Shown: one piece after another, positions 22,279 through 33,043 of the stretch
How the letters are laid out: each line of letters begins with the position of its first letter
How positions within the stretch are numbered: position 1 is the stretch's first letter
From: Muricea muricata
Lineage: Eukaryota > Cnidaria > Anthozoa > Malacalcyonacea > Plexauridae
DNA: 64,000 nucleotides
Assembly (NCBI GenBank): GCA_963855995.1
Contig: OY979716.1
Coordinates: 34,975,094-35,039,093 of the forward strand
Direction: 5' to 3'
Translations under genes and position numbers: made by a program
Notes under the pieces: generated by a model
Told to the model about the DNA's origin: nothing
Database searches by the model: none
What the model saw: the letters and a program-made list of their open reading frames with translations, nothing else

Positions 22279-23463
22279 ATCCTCTATATATCAACTTTGT
22301 TTCGATAGTTTTTCATTCTAGTCTAGTTTCTGCTGATAATGTTGTAAAAATAGCTTGTAAAAGTGATCACTAACTTGTTCCTCTCGAAATGCTTGCTACG
22401 ACTCGTTTGTCCCTTGTTTAAGACTATTAAATATACTCAAAATGCGCCAAAATGCGATAAAAGATGACCGATTACAAAAAGCATACAATTAAATTTGGCT
22501 TTGTTTCTACGGAGTCTTGACGATAAAACGTACCTTCACCCATTGTGGTATGTTTCGTGTCTGAGTTTTAGAGGAAAGTTGTTCCAAAATTCCCTTCAAA
22601 ATACGAACACCGCGCACTGTCCCTGAAGCAATGTCTTTGTGCGATCCAAAGTGCGCTTTGGAATTTGTAGAAATCATTTTTCAAGCTTAGACAACGATAA
22701 ATATTTGACATTTGGTATCAAATTAATCGAGAAAATATGAACTTTTCGAATCTGGTGTAGTTGGAGTCAGCGGATTATTTACGCTCCAGCGATAAGCACT
22801 TTATGTAAGCTACCATGACCTCTCCCGCTTTGAGAACGCGCGAAAATTAGAATTGCAAATCCATTTTCGAAATTCAAATGCGTCGTTGCCGAGATGGTTG
22901 CTATAAATATTAATAAGCTGTGCGATTTTGCCAAATTACGTGACTGTTTTTCTATTAAGCGTATTGAGGGGGGCAAATCTTTCCGACTTGGTGTTACACA
23001 TAGGTACTTAAAAAGCTGGTATGACCATAAAAAGGGTAGCCGGATACATCGTATGTGCAAATCATAAATGGTTTTCTCGAAAGAAGCCATGCTGTACTTG
23101 TGAAAGAACGCAGTGATAGAATTGAAATTCGCGTTAATCAACTGGAGCACATCGCTTCGCAGCCATTTTGATTTTGAATTTAAACTGGTTACCGCTGCTT
23201 GCTTTGCGGGCTCAAATGTCGCAAATTTCTGGCGATGGTTGCACTAACAAATAACCGTTTTGCAAACAGTTCATTAGTACAATAATTAGTTTAACAAAAA
23301 AAGAAATTCTTAATCATTTTTAGTCAAGTCAAAAAAAGAAGAGTAAGGAATACGTTATTATGTCAATGCATTATCGATACCCAAACTATCAAATCAAAAC
23401 TGGAGGAAAATACGGAACCTGCCGATCAACACTACTGGAAAAACGTAATTAAATATTACATAC
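22279..23463. other. Intron-like stretch of EGF unit 1
   Basis: No exon is recognised. From about 23260 to 23460 the sequence matches 25360-25550 and 38580-38745, the intron next to each EGF exon. Confidence 0.5.
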
Positions 23464-23592
23464 CAACACATTGTGTTCCATTGAAGAAGGTAAACTCTTT
23501 CAAGCATCTGCATTTACAAGAACCATTGGTATTCATGCACGTTACATTGTCTGTACAGTTGCAGTAGGGGAATGAGTCGCATTCATTCACAT
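23464..23592 (-). CDS. EGF-like calcium-binding exon, copy A
   Basis: A 129-bp minus-strand exon lies between acceptor CTGTAG and donor GTTG|GTATGT, in phase 1-1. It starts DVNECDSFPYCNC, has TCMNTNGSCKCRC in the middle and ends NGTQCVG. DVNEC at the start is the calcium-binding EGF signature, and the six-cysteine pattern is complete with two extra cysteines. Such modules mediate calcium-stabilised protein contacts in extracellular proteins. The frame is open. Copies B and C are nearly identical and the flanking intron is duplicated too, showing recent tandem exon duplication. Confidence 0.82.
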
Positions 23593-23850
23593 CTACAGAG
23601 AACGTTAAGTAACAATTTCAAAACTCATTGGTACATGAAAAAAATGCACAGGATTTCGCACTTAATTTTCCAATTTCTCGCAATTTCTCGTAAATTTGCA
23701 GGTGCATTGACAGGGCATTTTTATAACATATAAGTTTCTTGGTACATCACCACGGTAAAAAGGGGAGAAACTGTATATAGATGTTCACAGTGACTTACCT
23801 ATGGACTGATTGACAAACGGCATATCAATAACGGGGTGTCATTTAAGTAT

Positions 23851-24005
23851 AGGTTATCATATGAGAGGCGAGGTGATATCAGTTTTATCGCTCGAGAGAC
23901 GATATCATATTTTGTCACGAGTGAGCGCAGCGAACGAGGGACAAAATATGATATCGTAACGAGAGCGATAAAACTGATATTACCGAGTCTCGAATATGAT
24001 AACCT
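23851..24005. repeat. 155-bp palindrome (MITE core)
   Basis: Begins AGGTTATCATATGAGAGGCG and ends with CTCGAATATGATAACCT. The two halves pair through GATAAAACTGATAT and ATCATATTTTGTC segments, with a GAGCGCAGCGAACGAG loop. Open frames across it on both strands are by-products of the symmetry. Confidence 0.8.
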
Positions 24006-24010
24006 GTTAA

Positions 24011-24364
24011 TCACATACTTGTGCCTTTATCTAGAGCAAAAACCAGATTATATTTTCAAATTATTTACACTTCGAGTAAATTTCAAAATGAATTCAAAAT
24101 GATTGTTTAAAATATGCTAAACAGGTTGAAATTACAAAAACAAACCAAAAATAACTTATCTTTTGATAGCTGCAAATTTCTTTGCGTTATTTTCCTTGTA
24201 TCATTTAATATTTTTATTCTTATCTCTCATCGATCCTTCAGTCGGACGCCATCTTTGTTTTGAGCGGGACAAAAAACGATATCGCGGGACAAAAAACGAT
24301 ATCACGGGACATATCGTTTTTATGTCACCGTGTTATCGCCCGGATAAAGGCACAAGTATGTGAT
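24011..24364. mobile_element. MITE with 3-bp TAA target-site duplication
   Basis: Left terminus TCACATACTTGTGCCTTTAT pairs with right terminus ATAAAGGCACAAGTATGTGA. The flanks read TAA on both sides (24008-24010 and 24365-24367). The interior has an internal direct repeat (GCGGGACAAAAAACGATATC). The TAA duplication suggests the PIF/Harbinger group, but no transposase is present to confirm it. Confidence 0.7.
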
Positions 24365-25002
24365 AATTGCTTATATACAAGCGAATGACGCCAAGGCTGC
24401 ATATATCATCTCAATTATTTCTTAGTGTGCTTCAAACTTGCCAAAAGTATCCATCACTTTGAGTGAAAATAAAAAATATTGAGCATGCCGTGTCTTAATT
24501 GCACCAGCCGGTGTGCCCCTAATGACCGGTCACGTGAGAGCTTAAGCATGGCTGTGCAACAATAATGCGTCTGAATATTTGCGCCTTAAAGTTGTTTGAA
24601 TTATTTAAAGAAATTAAAAACGGAAATAGAAGTAAATTATATGTATTTCACGAATCAGAGTAATTATAAATTACATCAAGTGATTTAACAATTAACGCTA
24701 TGACAACACGTGCGCAAGCATGAATATTCTGCGTATTAATTTGCATAATTGAGTTTCCTAGAGGCCCGCTTACCATGGGCTCGTTTTTTGCACTAAAATT
24801 AGAAACAAAATAGTACCATTTTCAAATGTTTTGAACTGTGCTCAAAACAGAGCGAAAATTTGGGGAACATTTCTATTGTTTGCTTCCTCATCTGAGCAAA
24901 AATAATATTGCTAACCCTAATAATGTGCACCACTATGCCATGGCAAAGTTTCTCTAATGCGTCGATATTTTGCTGACTGGAATGGTAAATCGCTCTACAC
25001 AA
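24365..25002. other. Stretch without recognised gene
   Basis: Between the MITE and EGF duplication unit 2. No exon is recognised. Confidence 0.4.
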
Positions 25003-26338
25003 AACACTGAATAACTGAATTCATCACGAAAACTAATCTGTTGTTTCGCCAATTCTAGTCTGTTTGCTAGCCAACCCTTTTGGACTGTCATTTTTAGTGC
25101 TTCTAACTCGGGTTTCTGTCTGTAGTCTTTTGAAATTGATCTAATTTTTCGAAATTGTTAGACAGTGAAATGATGACTCAAACGTGCCAAGGCATTGAAG
25201 AGCCAATATTGAGAGAAAAAAACTGTGCGAAAATAATTTTTCCTGTATGCTATCTATATGCATGCCCAAAATGGCTAATTTGTTAGATGATATGACTGGA
25301 CTATTCTTTTCGTGATTGTATTATTCCACGTACACCAACAAATAATCATACTTTCAAACAGTCATTAGTACAATTATTATTTCAACAAAAGAAGAAATTT
25401 TTAATCATTTTTAGTCAAGTCAAAAAAAGAAGAGTAAGGAATACGTTATTATGCCAATTCGTTATCGATATCCAAACTATCAAATCAAAACTGGAGGAAA
25501 ACACGGAGCCTGCCCATCAAAACTACCAGTAAAACGTAATTAAATACTACATACCAACACATTGTGTTCCATTGAAGAAGGTAAACCCTTTCAAGCATTT
25601 GCATTTACAAGAACCATTGGTATTCATGCACGTTTCTTTGTCTGTACAGTTGCAGTAGGGGAACGAGTCGCATTCATTCACATCTATAGAGAACGTTAAA
25701 TAACAATTTCAGAATTCATTAGTACTTGAAAATTCCAACTTCTTGCAAACAAACTGTAAATTTCTAGGTGCATTCATTGGGAATTGGAGCGTCTACAGGA
25801 AGTATATAAATAGTATACCCAGTCATAGTACATTTTCGATCAGTTTGTTTTAGCTAAAATGAAAAAGTTCAACTGAGAACTGTTTAATGCAATATCATAT
25901 CATATAGAATATTGATTACTGCAAAAACGATTGACAATCCATAATGTAGATAGATATTTCTATATGGTTTGTACAGTTGAACAGTATTTACGCACGCGTT
26001 AATTTGTTTTCACGAAACGAACGACTTTTGTAAAAACATATAAACAATTAAGTGCGTTAATACCGTTCAACTGTACAAACTGTGTCGAAAAAAATACGGA
26101 AATTGTATGAAGAATGCATTCGTAAACAGTCAGCGGTTGGGACTCGGGAAAAAAAACGTTGTTGTTGCTATGATTTTCTCACGAAAATATGTGGTTTTTT
26201 GAAAAAAATTCTGTTGAATTTTTCTGTTGATCGTTGTAGTTTCTCACACTAAAAGACCATGACAAAGTTCGTTTAATTTTTGCATACAAATATCAGACTT
26301 GCAGGTATGTATAACAGCCGCATAGTCTTCACTACTTC
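25003..26338 (-). repeat. Tandem EGF duplication unit 2 (about 1.3 kb)
   Basis: Starts at ACACTGAATAACTGAATTCA and ends where the same phrase recurs at 26339 (ACACTGAATAATTGAATTCA). Unit 3 runs from 26339 to about 39828 once inserted transposons are set aside. Each unit holds one EGF exon plus matching introns, for example the AAAAAAGAAGAGTAAGGAAT and CGCATAGTCTTCA segments. Confidence 0.75.
25555..25683 (-). CDS. EGF-like calcium-binding exon, copy B
   Basis: Same 129-bp phase 1-1 exon as copy A: DVNECDSFPYCNCTDKETC, then MNTNGSCKCKCLKGFTFF, ending NGTQCVG. It is open and all cysteines are present. Splice signals TATAG and GTTG|GTATGT are preserved. It differs from copy A at a handful of codons, consistent with recent duplication under constraint or simply recent origin. 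Confidence 0.82.
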
Positions 26339-26780
26339 GAAACACTGAATAATTGAATTCATCACGAAAACTAATCTGTTTTCTTGCCAATTCTAGTCTG
26401 TTAGCTAGTCAACCTTTTTTGACTGTCATTTTTAGACTTGTAACTCGGGTTGCTTTCTGTAGTCTTTCGAAATTGAGCTATTTTTTTTAATTGTTAGTAC
26501 TAGTCGAAGCAACGGTTCGTTTACTGTACTGTAGCGTGATCAATTGAATCAGTAGATTACAGTGAAATGATGACTCAAGCGTGCCAAGGGATTGAGGAGA
26601 CAATATTGAGAGAATAAATGTGCAAAATTAATTTTGCTTATATGCTGTTCATGCATGTCAAAATGGCTAATTTGTTAGAGGATATGACTGTACTATTCTT
26701 TTCGTGATTGTATTATTCCACGTAACATGAACAAATAACTATACTTTCAAACAGTTCATCAGTACAATTATTAGTTAAAT

Positions 26781-26810
26781 TAGAAATACATGCATGCAGC
26801 AACCCTTCGC
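26781..26810 (+). repeat. Repeat A, copy 2, left fragment
   Basis: TAGAAATACATGCATGCAGC then AACCCTTCGC matches the end of repeat A copy 1 in reverse. The rest of this copy resumes at 37789, on the far side of the nested transposons. Confidence 0.75.
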
Positions 26811-26872
26811 CACAGAGTACTACACAGAGGTCTCACTCGACGAAAAAAGCGTAACGCGGATTCGTAGTTGTC

Positions 26873-26947
26873 AGGGGGGTGAATGCTTCGATGCACTTGC
26901 TGGGAATTTTATCCCAGCAAGTGCATAGAGGTATTCATCCCCCTGGC
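26873..26947. repeat. Hairpin in the left terminal repeat of the outer transposon
   Basis: TCAGGGGGGTGAATGC..GATGCACTTGCTGGGA pairs with TCCCAGCAAGTGCATAGAGG..ATTCATCCCCCTGGCA around a four- to six-base AT loop. One arm of the same sequence occurs at 29496-29536 in the right terminal repeat. Confidence 0.75.
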
Positions 26948-28793
26948 AGTCTCAAAATGGCTCTGATATGCAAGGAGTCCAAATTGACAAAATAAAAACC
27001 AACTAAAAATATTTTGTTGTCTCCATAAAATAATACTCGCACATAATCAAATTTGGCTACTCCAAACGCCACTGTCCTAACAGAAAACGAGTCAACGGAT
27101 ACAGTTTTCGAAAGTTATTTGATATTTTCTTTTGGTGCCATCGTTAAAGGAGTTGAGATGCAGACAAAGCCGTGGCTTCAAGTTCAAGCGTTTAGTGTGA
27201 ACATGCCATTTAAATTTATGTGGTGTTTCCACAAAATTATACTTTGAGCATGTCATTTCACGTTGGATGCCAAAACCAAAACGACAGCAATATAATTAAC
27301 TATTTCAAATCATTCAAGACCTTTTTAGATTATAAAGAACTTTCAGTTGGACAAATAAAAATGACTTCATATTTACGTGGTTCTAGTCAAAAGAACTGGA
27401 GATGAGAACTAAAGGAAAGATAGCATAACATATAGAGTTGGATAACTATGTAGATATTCATTTTATTAATATATTAATGTATAGTTTTTGGATAAAAACA
27501 TCAGCTTCTTTTGCTGGGATTTATGTATAGTAAACCCTTCCTATTTTTATTGGCAATTGCACAGAATGCACAGGTTGCAGCAAGTTATAAGACTTTCACA
27601 GGGAAATTTTGCAAGAGCCATGAATGAAAGTTGATATGGGAAATACACAATTTCCCATGTCAAACTCACACATGGGAAAGTTGCACAAATCTCATTAAAA
27701 AAGTGATATTTACCATTTATTTAAAATATATCCAAACCTCAATCCCCTGTGCTGTTGTGGCCCAGTCATGCTTGTTTCATTTTAAACACTTAAAATATTA
27801 CAATTAGCCTGTTGAATTCTAATGCAGTGGTGTTAAACTACATGTATATAGCATAACCCAGGCAACCAATCATGCTAATACTCAAATACACCTGAGGAGT
27901 GTAACAACGTTCTGCCTGTTACATGAAACAAATTTGTCATGAATTAAAATGTAGATGCAGTATTTAATGCTTTATTCTTATAGCCTATTTGTTACGAATA
28001 CTTCATAATATAGAAAGATCTTAGGGACGTGTTAGAGATTTTAACAAGGGGAAGGGTAGAAAACATGAAGAGGGTCATTTCAAGACCCTAGAAATGGGAG
28101 GGTCAAGATAAAATGAACTGCTTAAAGAGGAGGGTCATTCTAGTTTATGCTTCAAGGGTGGTAGAGCTCTGTTGGTACACAGTATACTTAAAACAGATAT
28201 TAATGGTGCTATATATTTGGTTCAACTACCAATTTAGGGTCTTAAAAAGTTATGATGCCACCCATATTTCCACCCCTCCCTCCCCTTTTAATTTTTTACC
28301 TGTCCCTTTTAAAAGAGATTGCTACAATAAAGGAAATACCGCAATAAAGAGAATAATCAGTAGGACCACACGGCAGTGAAACATATTCCTCATGTTGTAA
28401 TTATACAGTTCATATTTTAACAGTTGACTCATGTTAATTATACACTAGAATGGTTACAGACACCAGACTGAGGTGTCAATGTTACCTTGCAAGGCAAATC
28501 CTGAACTGGATATTATTGATCTGGATTAGCCCCAATATCATGAATGAGAAAGCTGATTTAATTTTTTTTCAACTTCCAACAAAAAAGCTTACAAGTCAGT
28601 TATCGTGCATAAAATATACCTTTATTATATACTTCAACAAGGTGTTATAAATCCCATCATCTGGTACTAGTTCTACTTAATCTGGTAGTCATTGGGCATC
28701 TGTTTTGAATATTTCATGGGATTATCTACCTTTAAATGCTATTCCATCAATCCAAGCATATCATATTTCACTGGCACATATAATTGTTGTCTT
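26948..28793. other. Interior of the outer transposon without recognised exon
   Basis: Long AT-rich interior. The open frames at 27053-27247 and 28113-28379 (plus) lack family motifs, and I do not call them genes. Confidence 0.4.
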
Positions 28794-29336
28794 CATGATA
28801 CTGAAAAACATTGAAGTCTATCAGACTTTCATAGGAACAGAGCTTTGTGTTCCAACATCCTCACACATCTCGACGCGGTAAGCCTGGAACTGTTCACTAA
28901 AACGAAGTGTTTCCAATGGCATATACTCAATATAGATAAAGTCGCTGATTATCCAAAGCACACATATGGTTCCAAAGATGGGTCTAATGGACTCATCAAC
29001 ACTACAAATGACAATGCCACCACTTTTAAACTTGGCTCCATAGCAAGATGCCCTATATACATTCCGAAGCTGGATACCCGGTAGTAAGCTCGAAACATTT
29101 TAATGCTCTCTCAATGTGTGTTTCTCCGTTGGCCAAGAGAACAATGGGTGCGATTGTGGAGCCTCGTCAACATCAGAAAAATTTCCACATTCTTTAAGCT
29201 GACAGCGTTCAGCCAAAGATTTTGTGAGGTTTTTACAGTTTCGTTTCCGTGCTAGTTCCTTAAAGTAAAAGCCAGTTTTGATTTCCCTCTCACTCAGATG
29301 ATATATAGCAGCCTGCTCACAACTAGCAAACTTTTA
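28794..29336 (-). pseudogene. Decayed ORF of the outer transposon
   Basis: The minus strand reads FASCEQAAIYHLSEREIKTG, YFKELARKRNCKNLTKSLAE, SHPLFSWPTEKHTLREH, then a TAA, then in the same frame LLPGIQLRNVYRASCYGAKF, SVDESIRPIFGTICVLWIIS and TLRFSEQFQAYRVEM. The closing pattern (hydrophobic strand, FG.I..I, then F...AY.V) recurs at the C-terminus of many transposon-linked animal proteins of unknown function. One in-frame stop and no recoverable N-terminal joining make it a pseudogene. A separate short frame starting MAAMFKSGKTAV at 29482 next to the right terminal repeat may be its first exon. Confidence 0.45.
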
Positions 29337-29636
29337 AAGAACAGGGCTTGCATAAAATCGCTATAAACACATTTCCCATGGCTTGCAATTTGGACATAGA
29401 TGTAAAATAGAAGCATATTTGCTTTATCTTTGTTAAATCTTTCGATACCGCCGTCTTTCCGCTCTTAAACATCGCCGCCATTTTAAATTTTTCAGGGGGG
29501 TGACGACCTCTCTTCAGCGCACTTGCTAGGAATTTTGAGCGAAAGTACGGTGGCCCACAAGGGACACGGCTTCACTCTTTTATTAACACGCACATTCTTT
29601 ATAGAAGTAAGCCTGCACCACGTGGAAGCATTTTTG

Positions 29637-30140
29637 CTCCGTAGAAACAGGCCTGCTCCGTACAAATACGCCTGCTCCGTACAAATACGCCTGCTCCGTA
29701 AAAATAAGATTGCTCCGTAGAAATAAGATTGCTCCGTACAAACAGGCCTGCTCCGTAGAAATAAGCATGCTCCGTGGAAATAGTCCTGCTCCGTACAAAC
29801 AGGTCTGCTCCGTAGAAATAAGCCTGCTCCGTAGAAATAGGCCTGCTCCGTAGAAATAAGATTGCTCCGTACAAACAGGCCTGCTCCGTAGAAATAAACC
29901 TGCTCCGTGGAAATAAGCTGCTCTGTGGAAATAAGCTGCTCCGTACAAACAGGCCTGCTCCGTAGAAATGAGCCTGCTCCGTAGAAATAGGCCTGCTCCG
30001 TAGAAATAGGCCTGCTCCGTAAAAATAGGCCTGCTCCGTAGAAATAGGCCTGCTCCGTAGAAATAGGCCTGCTCCGTAGAAATAGGCCTGCTCCGTAGAA
30101 ATAGGCCTGCTCCGTAGAAATAGGCCTGCTCCGTAGAAAT
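29637..30140 (+). repeat. 19-bp tandem repeat array in the left terminal inverted repeat
   Basis: About 26 copies of GCTCCGTAGAAATAGGCCT, with variants ACAAACAGGCCT, AAATAAGATT and AAATACGCCT after the fixed GCTCCGT core. Because 19 is not a multiple of 3 and the unit lacks stops, long spurious frames run through it on both strands. The array ends 56 bp before the transposase start codon, so it may hold transposase-binding or promoter sites. Confidence 0.95.
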
Positions 30141-30195
30141 TTATCATATAACCGCTTAAAGAAGGGAGTTAGCCTGCGATCGGGCTGTATTCAAA

Positions 30196-32756
30196 ATGGC
30201 GCAATTTTGTCAGCAATGTGGAACAAGATTAGCCGAGAATACTGCAAATTATTGCCACAACTGTGGAACCCAGATTGCCGGTAAGCTGAAACTATATATA
30301 TATACTTGTTTCTAAATGTTAGTGGTATGTTAGAATTAAACTTCCCAGTACTTATCATACACTCGTGAATCAGTGAAACCTCCATTATCTGATTATCATT
30401 TATCACTATTTCGAAAATTGTGTTCATTATGAGATTGGGTCGTGCTAGAAAGGATCCGTACCCCGCGCGCGAAGGAAATTGAAAATGCTCCTTCTCTAGA
30501 CGTCCTACAAAGGTACGACCTCCCCCCCCACCCCCCTTGACATCTGGATTATCCCTCCCTTCAGTTCAGACATTTTGTTTTTGGCTTATTAAATTTACAA
30601 ACATTTTGTTTGATAAATCCTTCCATACATGTAACTACAGTACCTTTTCTCAAAGTATAACCCCTTTGACAAACTTGCATTGACATGCCTCCCCTGCCCT
30701 GAGGACATCTTGATTAAGACATTTCCCCTGGATAGGAGAATCAAGTATTAAAATGTGCTGAATTGACATACATTTTTAGTTGCTCCAAATTCTTTTAATT
30801 TATAAGACAAGATGGTGACCTCATCCAAAGAATTGTTCTCAATATATCTTCTTGAGGGGGGGGGGGGGGGGGGGGCTTTTCCAAAGATAGGCCTTGAATC
30901 CACCCTTGGTGCATAATAACTCAGACTTGGTTGGTTTTGGACTTTTTTTACTTTGAAATTTTGTCCCACAAGGCTTTTAAATGCCAATTATCACTAAAAA
31001 CTAAAATTCAAATTCATCCCAGGAGCTTAAATCTCATTAAATGAACAAAAATTTATGTAAATTTTGCCACATAAATGTTTGCTGATTAATTAAATTTGCA
31101 TTATCTTTCGTCTGTGTATCTTACTTCGAATTCCCATCAGTGGAAACATTTGATTTCAAGCAACCATTTTTAACACATCATTACTTGGTCATTTTTGGTT
31201 GTATGGTACAGCATGTTTCTAGGAATAGAGAAAAAGTTTTTTAAATACAAAACCTAACTATGATTTGCAGGGGTGTCAGCTAATCCAGATGACCAAGAAA
31301 GAAATGTGATTGAATACTATTTCCATTTGGGTTACAAATATGAAGACATCGTAAATCTGCTTGACGCCTATCATGGTATTTCTGTTTCTACACGTACATT
31401 AAAAAGGAAACTTTTGATGTATAACCTGAAGAAAAAAAATAACACTGTTGATCCTGAATATTTAAAAAATATCATTCAAAGAGAAATGCAAGAATGTGGT
31501 GAACTGTCAGGGTACAGAAAGATTTGGCATCTTCTTCGGATCAATCACCACCTGCACGTGCCGAGAAAGTTGGTTGCCGAAATTGTCTATAATATTGACC
31601 CAGAAGCTAGCAGAGCACGAAAAGGAAACAGATTGAAGCGAAGAAAATACAGATCATATGGGCCAAGTCATTGCTGGCACATAGATGGTTTGTTTCATAG
31701 TGTGCAGTTATGCATACTTGCATGCTTATTACATATACTTGTATATTATTTGTAAGAAGAGTTCTCACATAATTTGAGACTGCTTTTCACCTTTACCCCA
31801 TGTTGCATAATACATAAATGTCGATTTACAGTTAAGCCTGGTTCTCGTATGTCGCCGATTATCGGCGAGTCATTGTCGGTAATCATTCAGGGAGAAAATT
31901 CACAAAGGTTTTACTCACGGGTGATCACAGGCAATGGTGGTCGCCGATGTCGGCGACTTATAACATGAAAACCACGCTGAATTAATCATTCAATCTTCCA
32001 GGTTACGATAAGCTCAAGCCTTTTGGCTTCCCAATCCACGGAGCCATAGACGGATTCAGCCGCAAAGTGTTATGGTTAGAGGTCTGTAAATCAAACAACT
32101 CCCCCACTGAGCCTACTAAGTTATATTTGGATTGCGTAGAAGAGCATGGAGGATGTCCTATGATAACTCGCACAGATTACGGCACGGAAAATTGCAACAT
32201 CGCAGCGCTTCAAAGTTATTTTAGATCAGACGAAGACGCCCATAAATATGGAACATCGACCAGAAACCAACGAATCGAAAACTGGTGGTCACATTTTCGC
32301 AAATCATGCGCGCATTTTTGGATAAACTTTTTCAAAGACCTGAAAGATAATGGATCAATTGATCTCGAACAACCTTTGCACAGGGAATGTTTATGGTTTT
32401 GTTTCAACAGTATTATACAGTCATCTCTGAACGTAATCAAAGAATACTGGAATACGCATTATATTAGACCATCGCGTCATGACACTGTTCCAGGGGTTCC
32501 TGACATTTTGTTCTATTTACCCGAGCGCTCAAATGGTTCAAACTGTCTCGTTCCGGTTAGCAACGATAGAATTGCTGAGATGAGAACACCTCACATGATC
32601 ACTGAGAACACGGAGGAAGATACGTACGAGGAAAACCTTTTCCAAGAATACTTCCAGTACGTTGTTGACCATGAAGAGCTAGAATATCCTGACAATGCAG
32701 ATGAAGCAATTCTTTTGTTTTCGTACTTAATAGAAAAAGCAGGAGAGGCACAGTAG
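30196..32756 (+). CDS. DDE integrase-type transposase with N-terminal zinc ribbon (3 exons, 418 aa)
   Basis: Exons 30196-30280, 31271-31687 and 32002-32756 join in phase 1 at both junctions and give 1257 nt ending in TAG. Exon 1, inside the terminal repeat, encodes a zinc ribbon (FCQQCG...YCHNCG, C-x2-C-x11-C-x2-C). Residues about 40-80 are helix-turn-helix-like (NVIEYYFHLGYKYEDIVNLL, STRTLKRKLL). The retroviral/IS3-type integrase core follows: WHIDG with D167 at the exon 2/3 junction, FGFPIHGAIDGFSRKVLWLE, TRTDYGTEN with D226 and NQRIENWW with E260, so all three catalytic carboxylates are present. It should cut and join the transposon ends. Donor 1 is GTAAGC and acceptor 1 TTGCAG; donor 2 GTTTGT is weaker and acceptor 2 is TTCCAG. 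No stop or frameshift is visible. Confidence 0.9.
30856..30875 (+). repeat. G homopolymer in transposase intron 1
   Basis: An uninterrupted run of about 20 G. Its length is likely to be unreliable in any assembly. Confidence 0.9.
31835..31981. mobile_element. Harbinger-like MITE in transposase intron 2
   Basis: Left AGCCTGGTTCTCGTATGTCG and the right end (complement of TTCAGCGTGGTTTTCATGTT) are inverted, each followed inward by TCGCCGA..TCGGCGA. TTA flanks both ends (31832-31834, 31982-31984). It sits wholly in the intron and does not disturb the splice sites. Confidence 0.6.
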
Positions 32757-33043
32757 AAAGCTACCGCGTAGCCAGGCTGGGTACGAGGTTAAGGAGACAG
32801 TTGCATGTTAACATATATACATTTTCAAAAATACATTTTTCTAAAAGTCGCTTAAATCGTAACAATCGCAGCGAGGCATAAACCGTATATACAGTAAGGA
32901 AACCATCAATTGTAACAAACTGCAACATCATTAATGTAAATATTCACGTATTTCTTTAAATCATTCGCTTATCTGTTGTGCCTCTTGTAAAACAAAAACT
33001 GAAAACAACTTAATTGGTATATCTTCTTTATGGCTCACGCGCG

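Noticed and set aside
23799..24102. Mirror-image frames on both strands near 23.8-24.1 kb
   Set aside because: They are by-products of the 155-bp palindrome; the similar translations on the two strands reflect symmetry, not genes.
27053..27405. Short plus-strand frames in the outer transposon
   Set aside because: They have no start context, motif or splice support. The only family-like coding trace in that element is on the minus strand at 28794-29336.
29637..30140. CRISPR-like array
   Set aside because: Units are contiguous 19-mers without unique spacers, in a eukaryotic transposon end.
29583..30147. Long open frames with 19-residue periodicity (FYGAGLFLRSR-like) in both terminal arrays
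   Set aside because: They arise because a stop-free 19-bp unit is read in three frames. They appear on both strands and in both arrays and have no start context or domain, so they are not genes.
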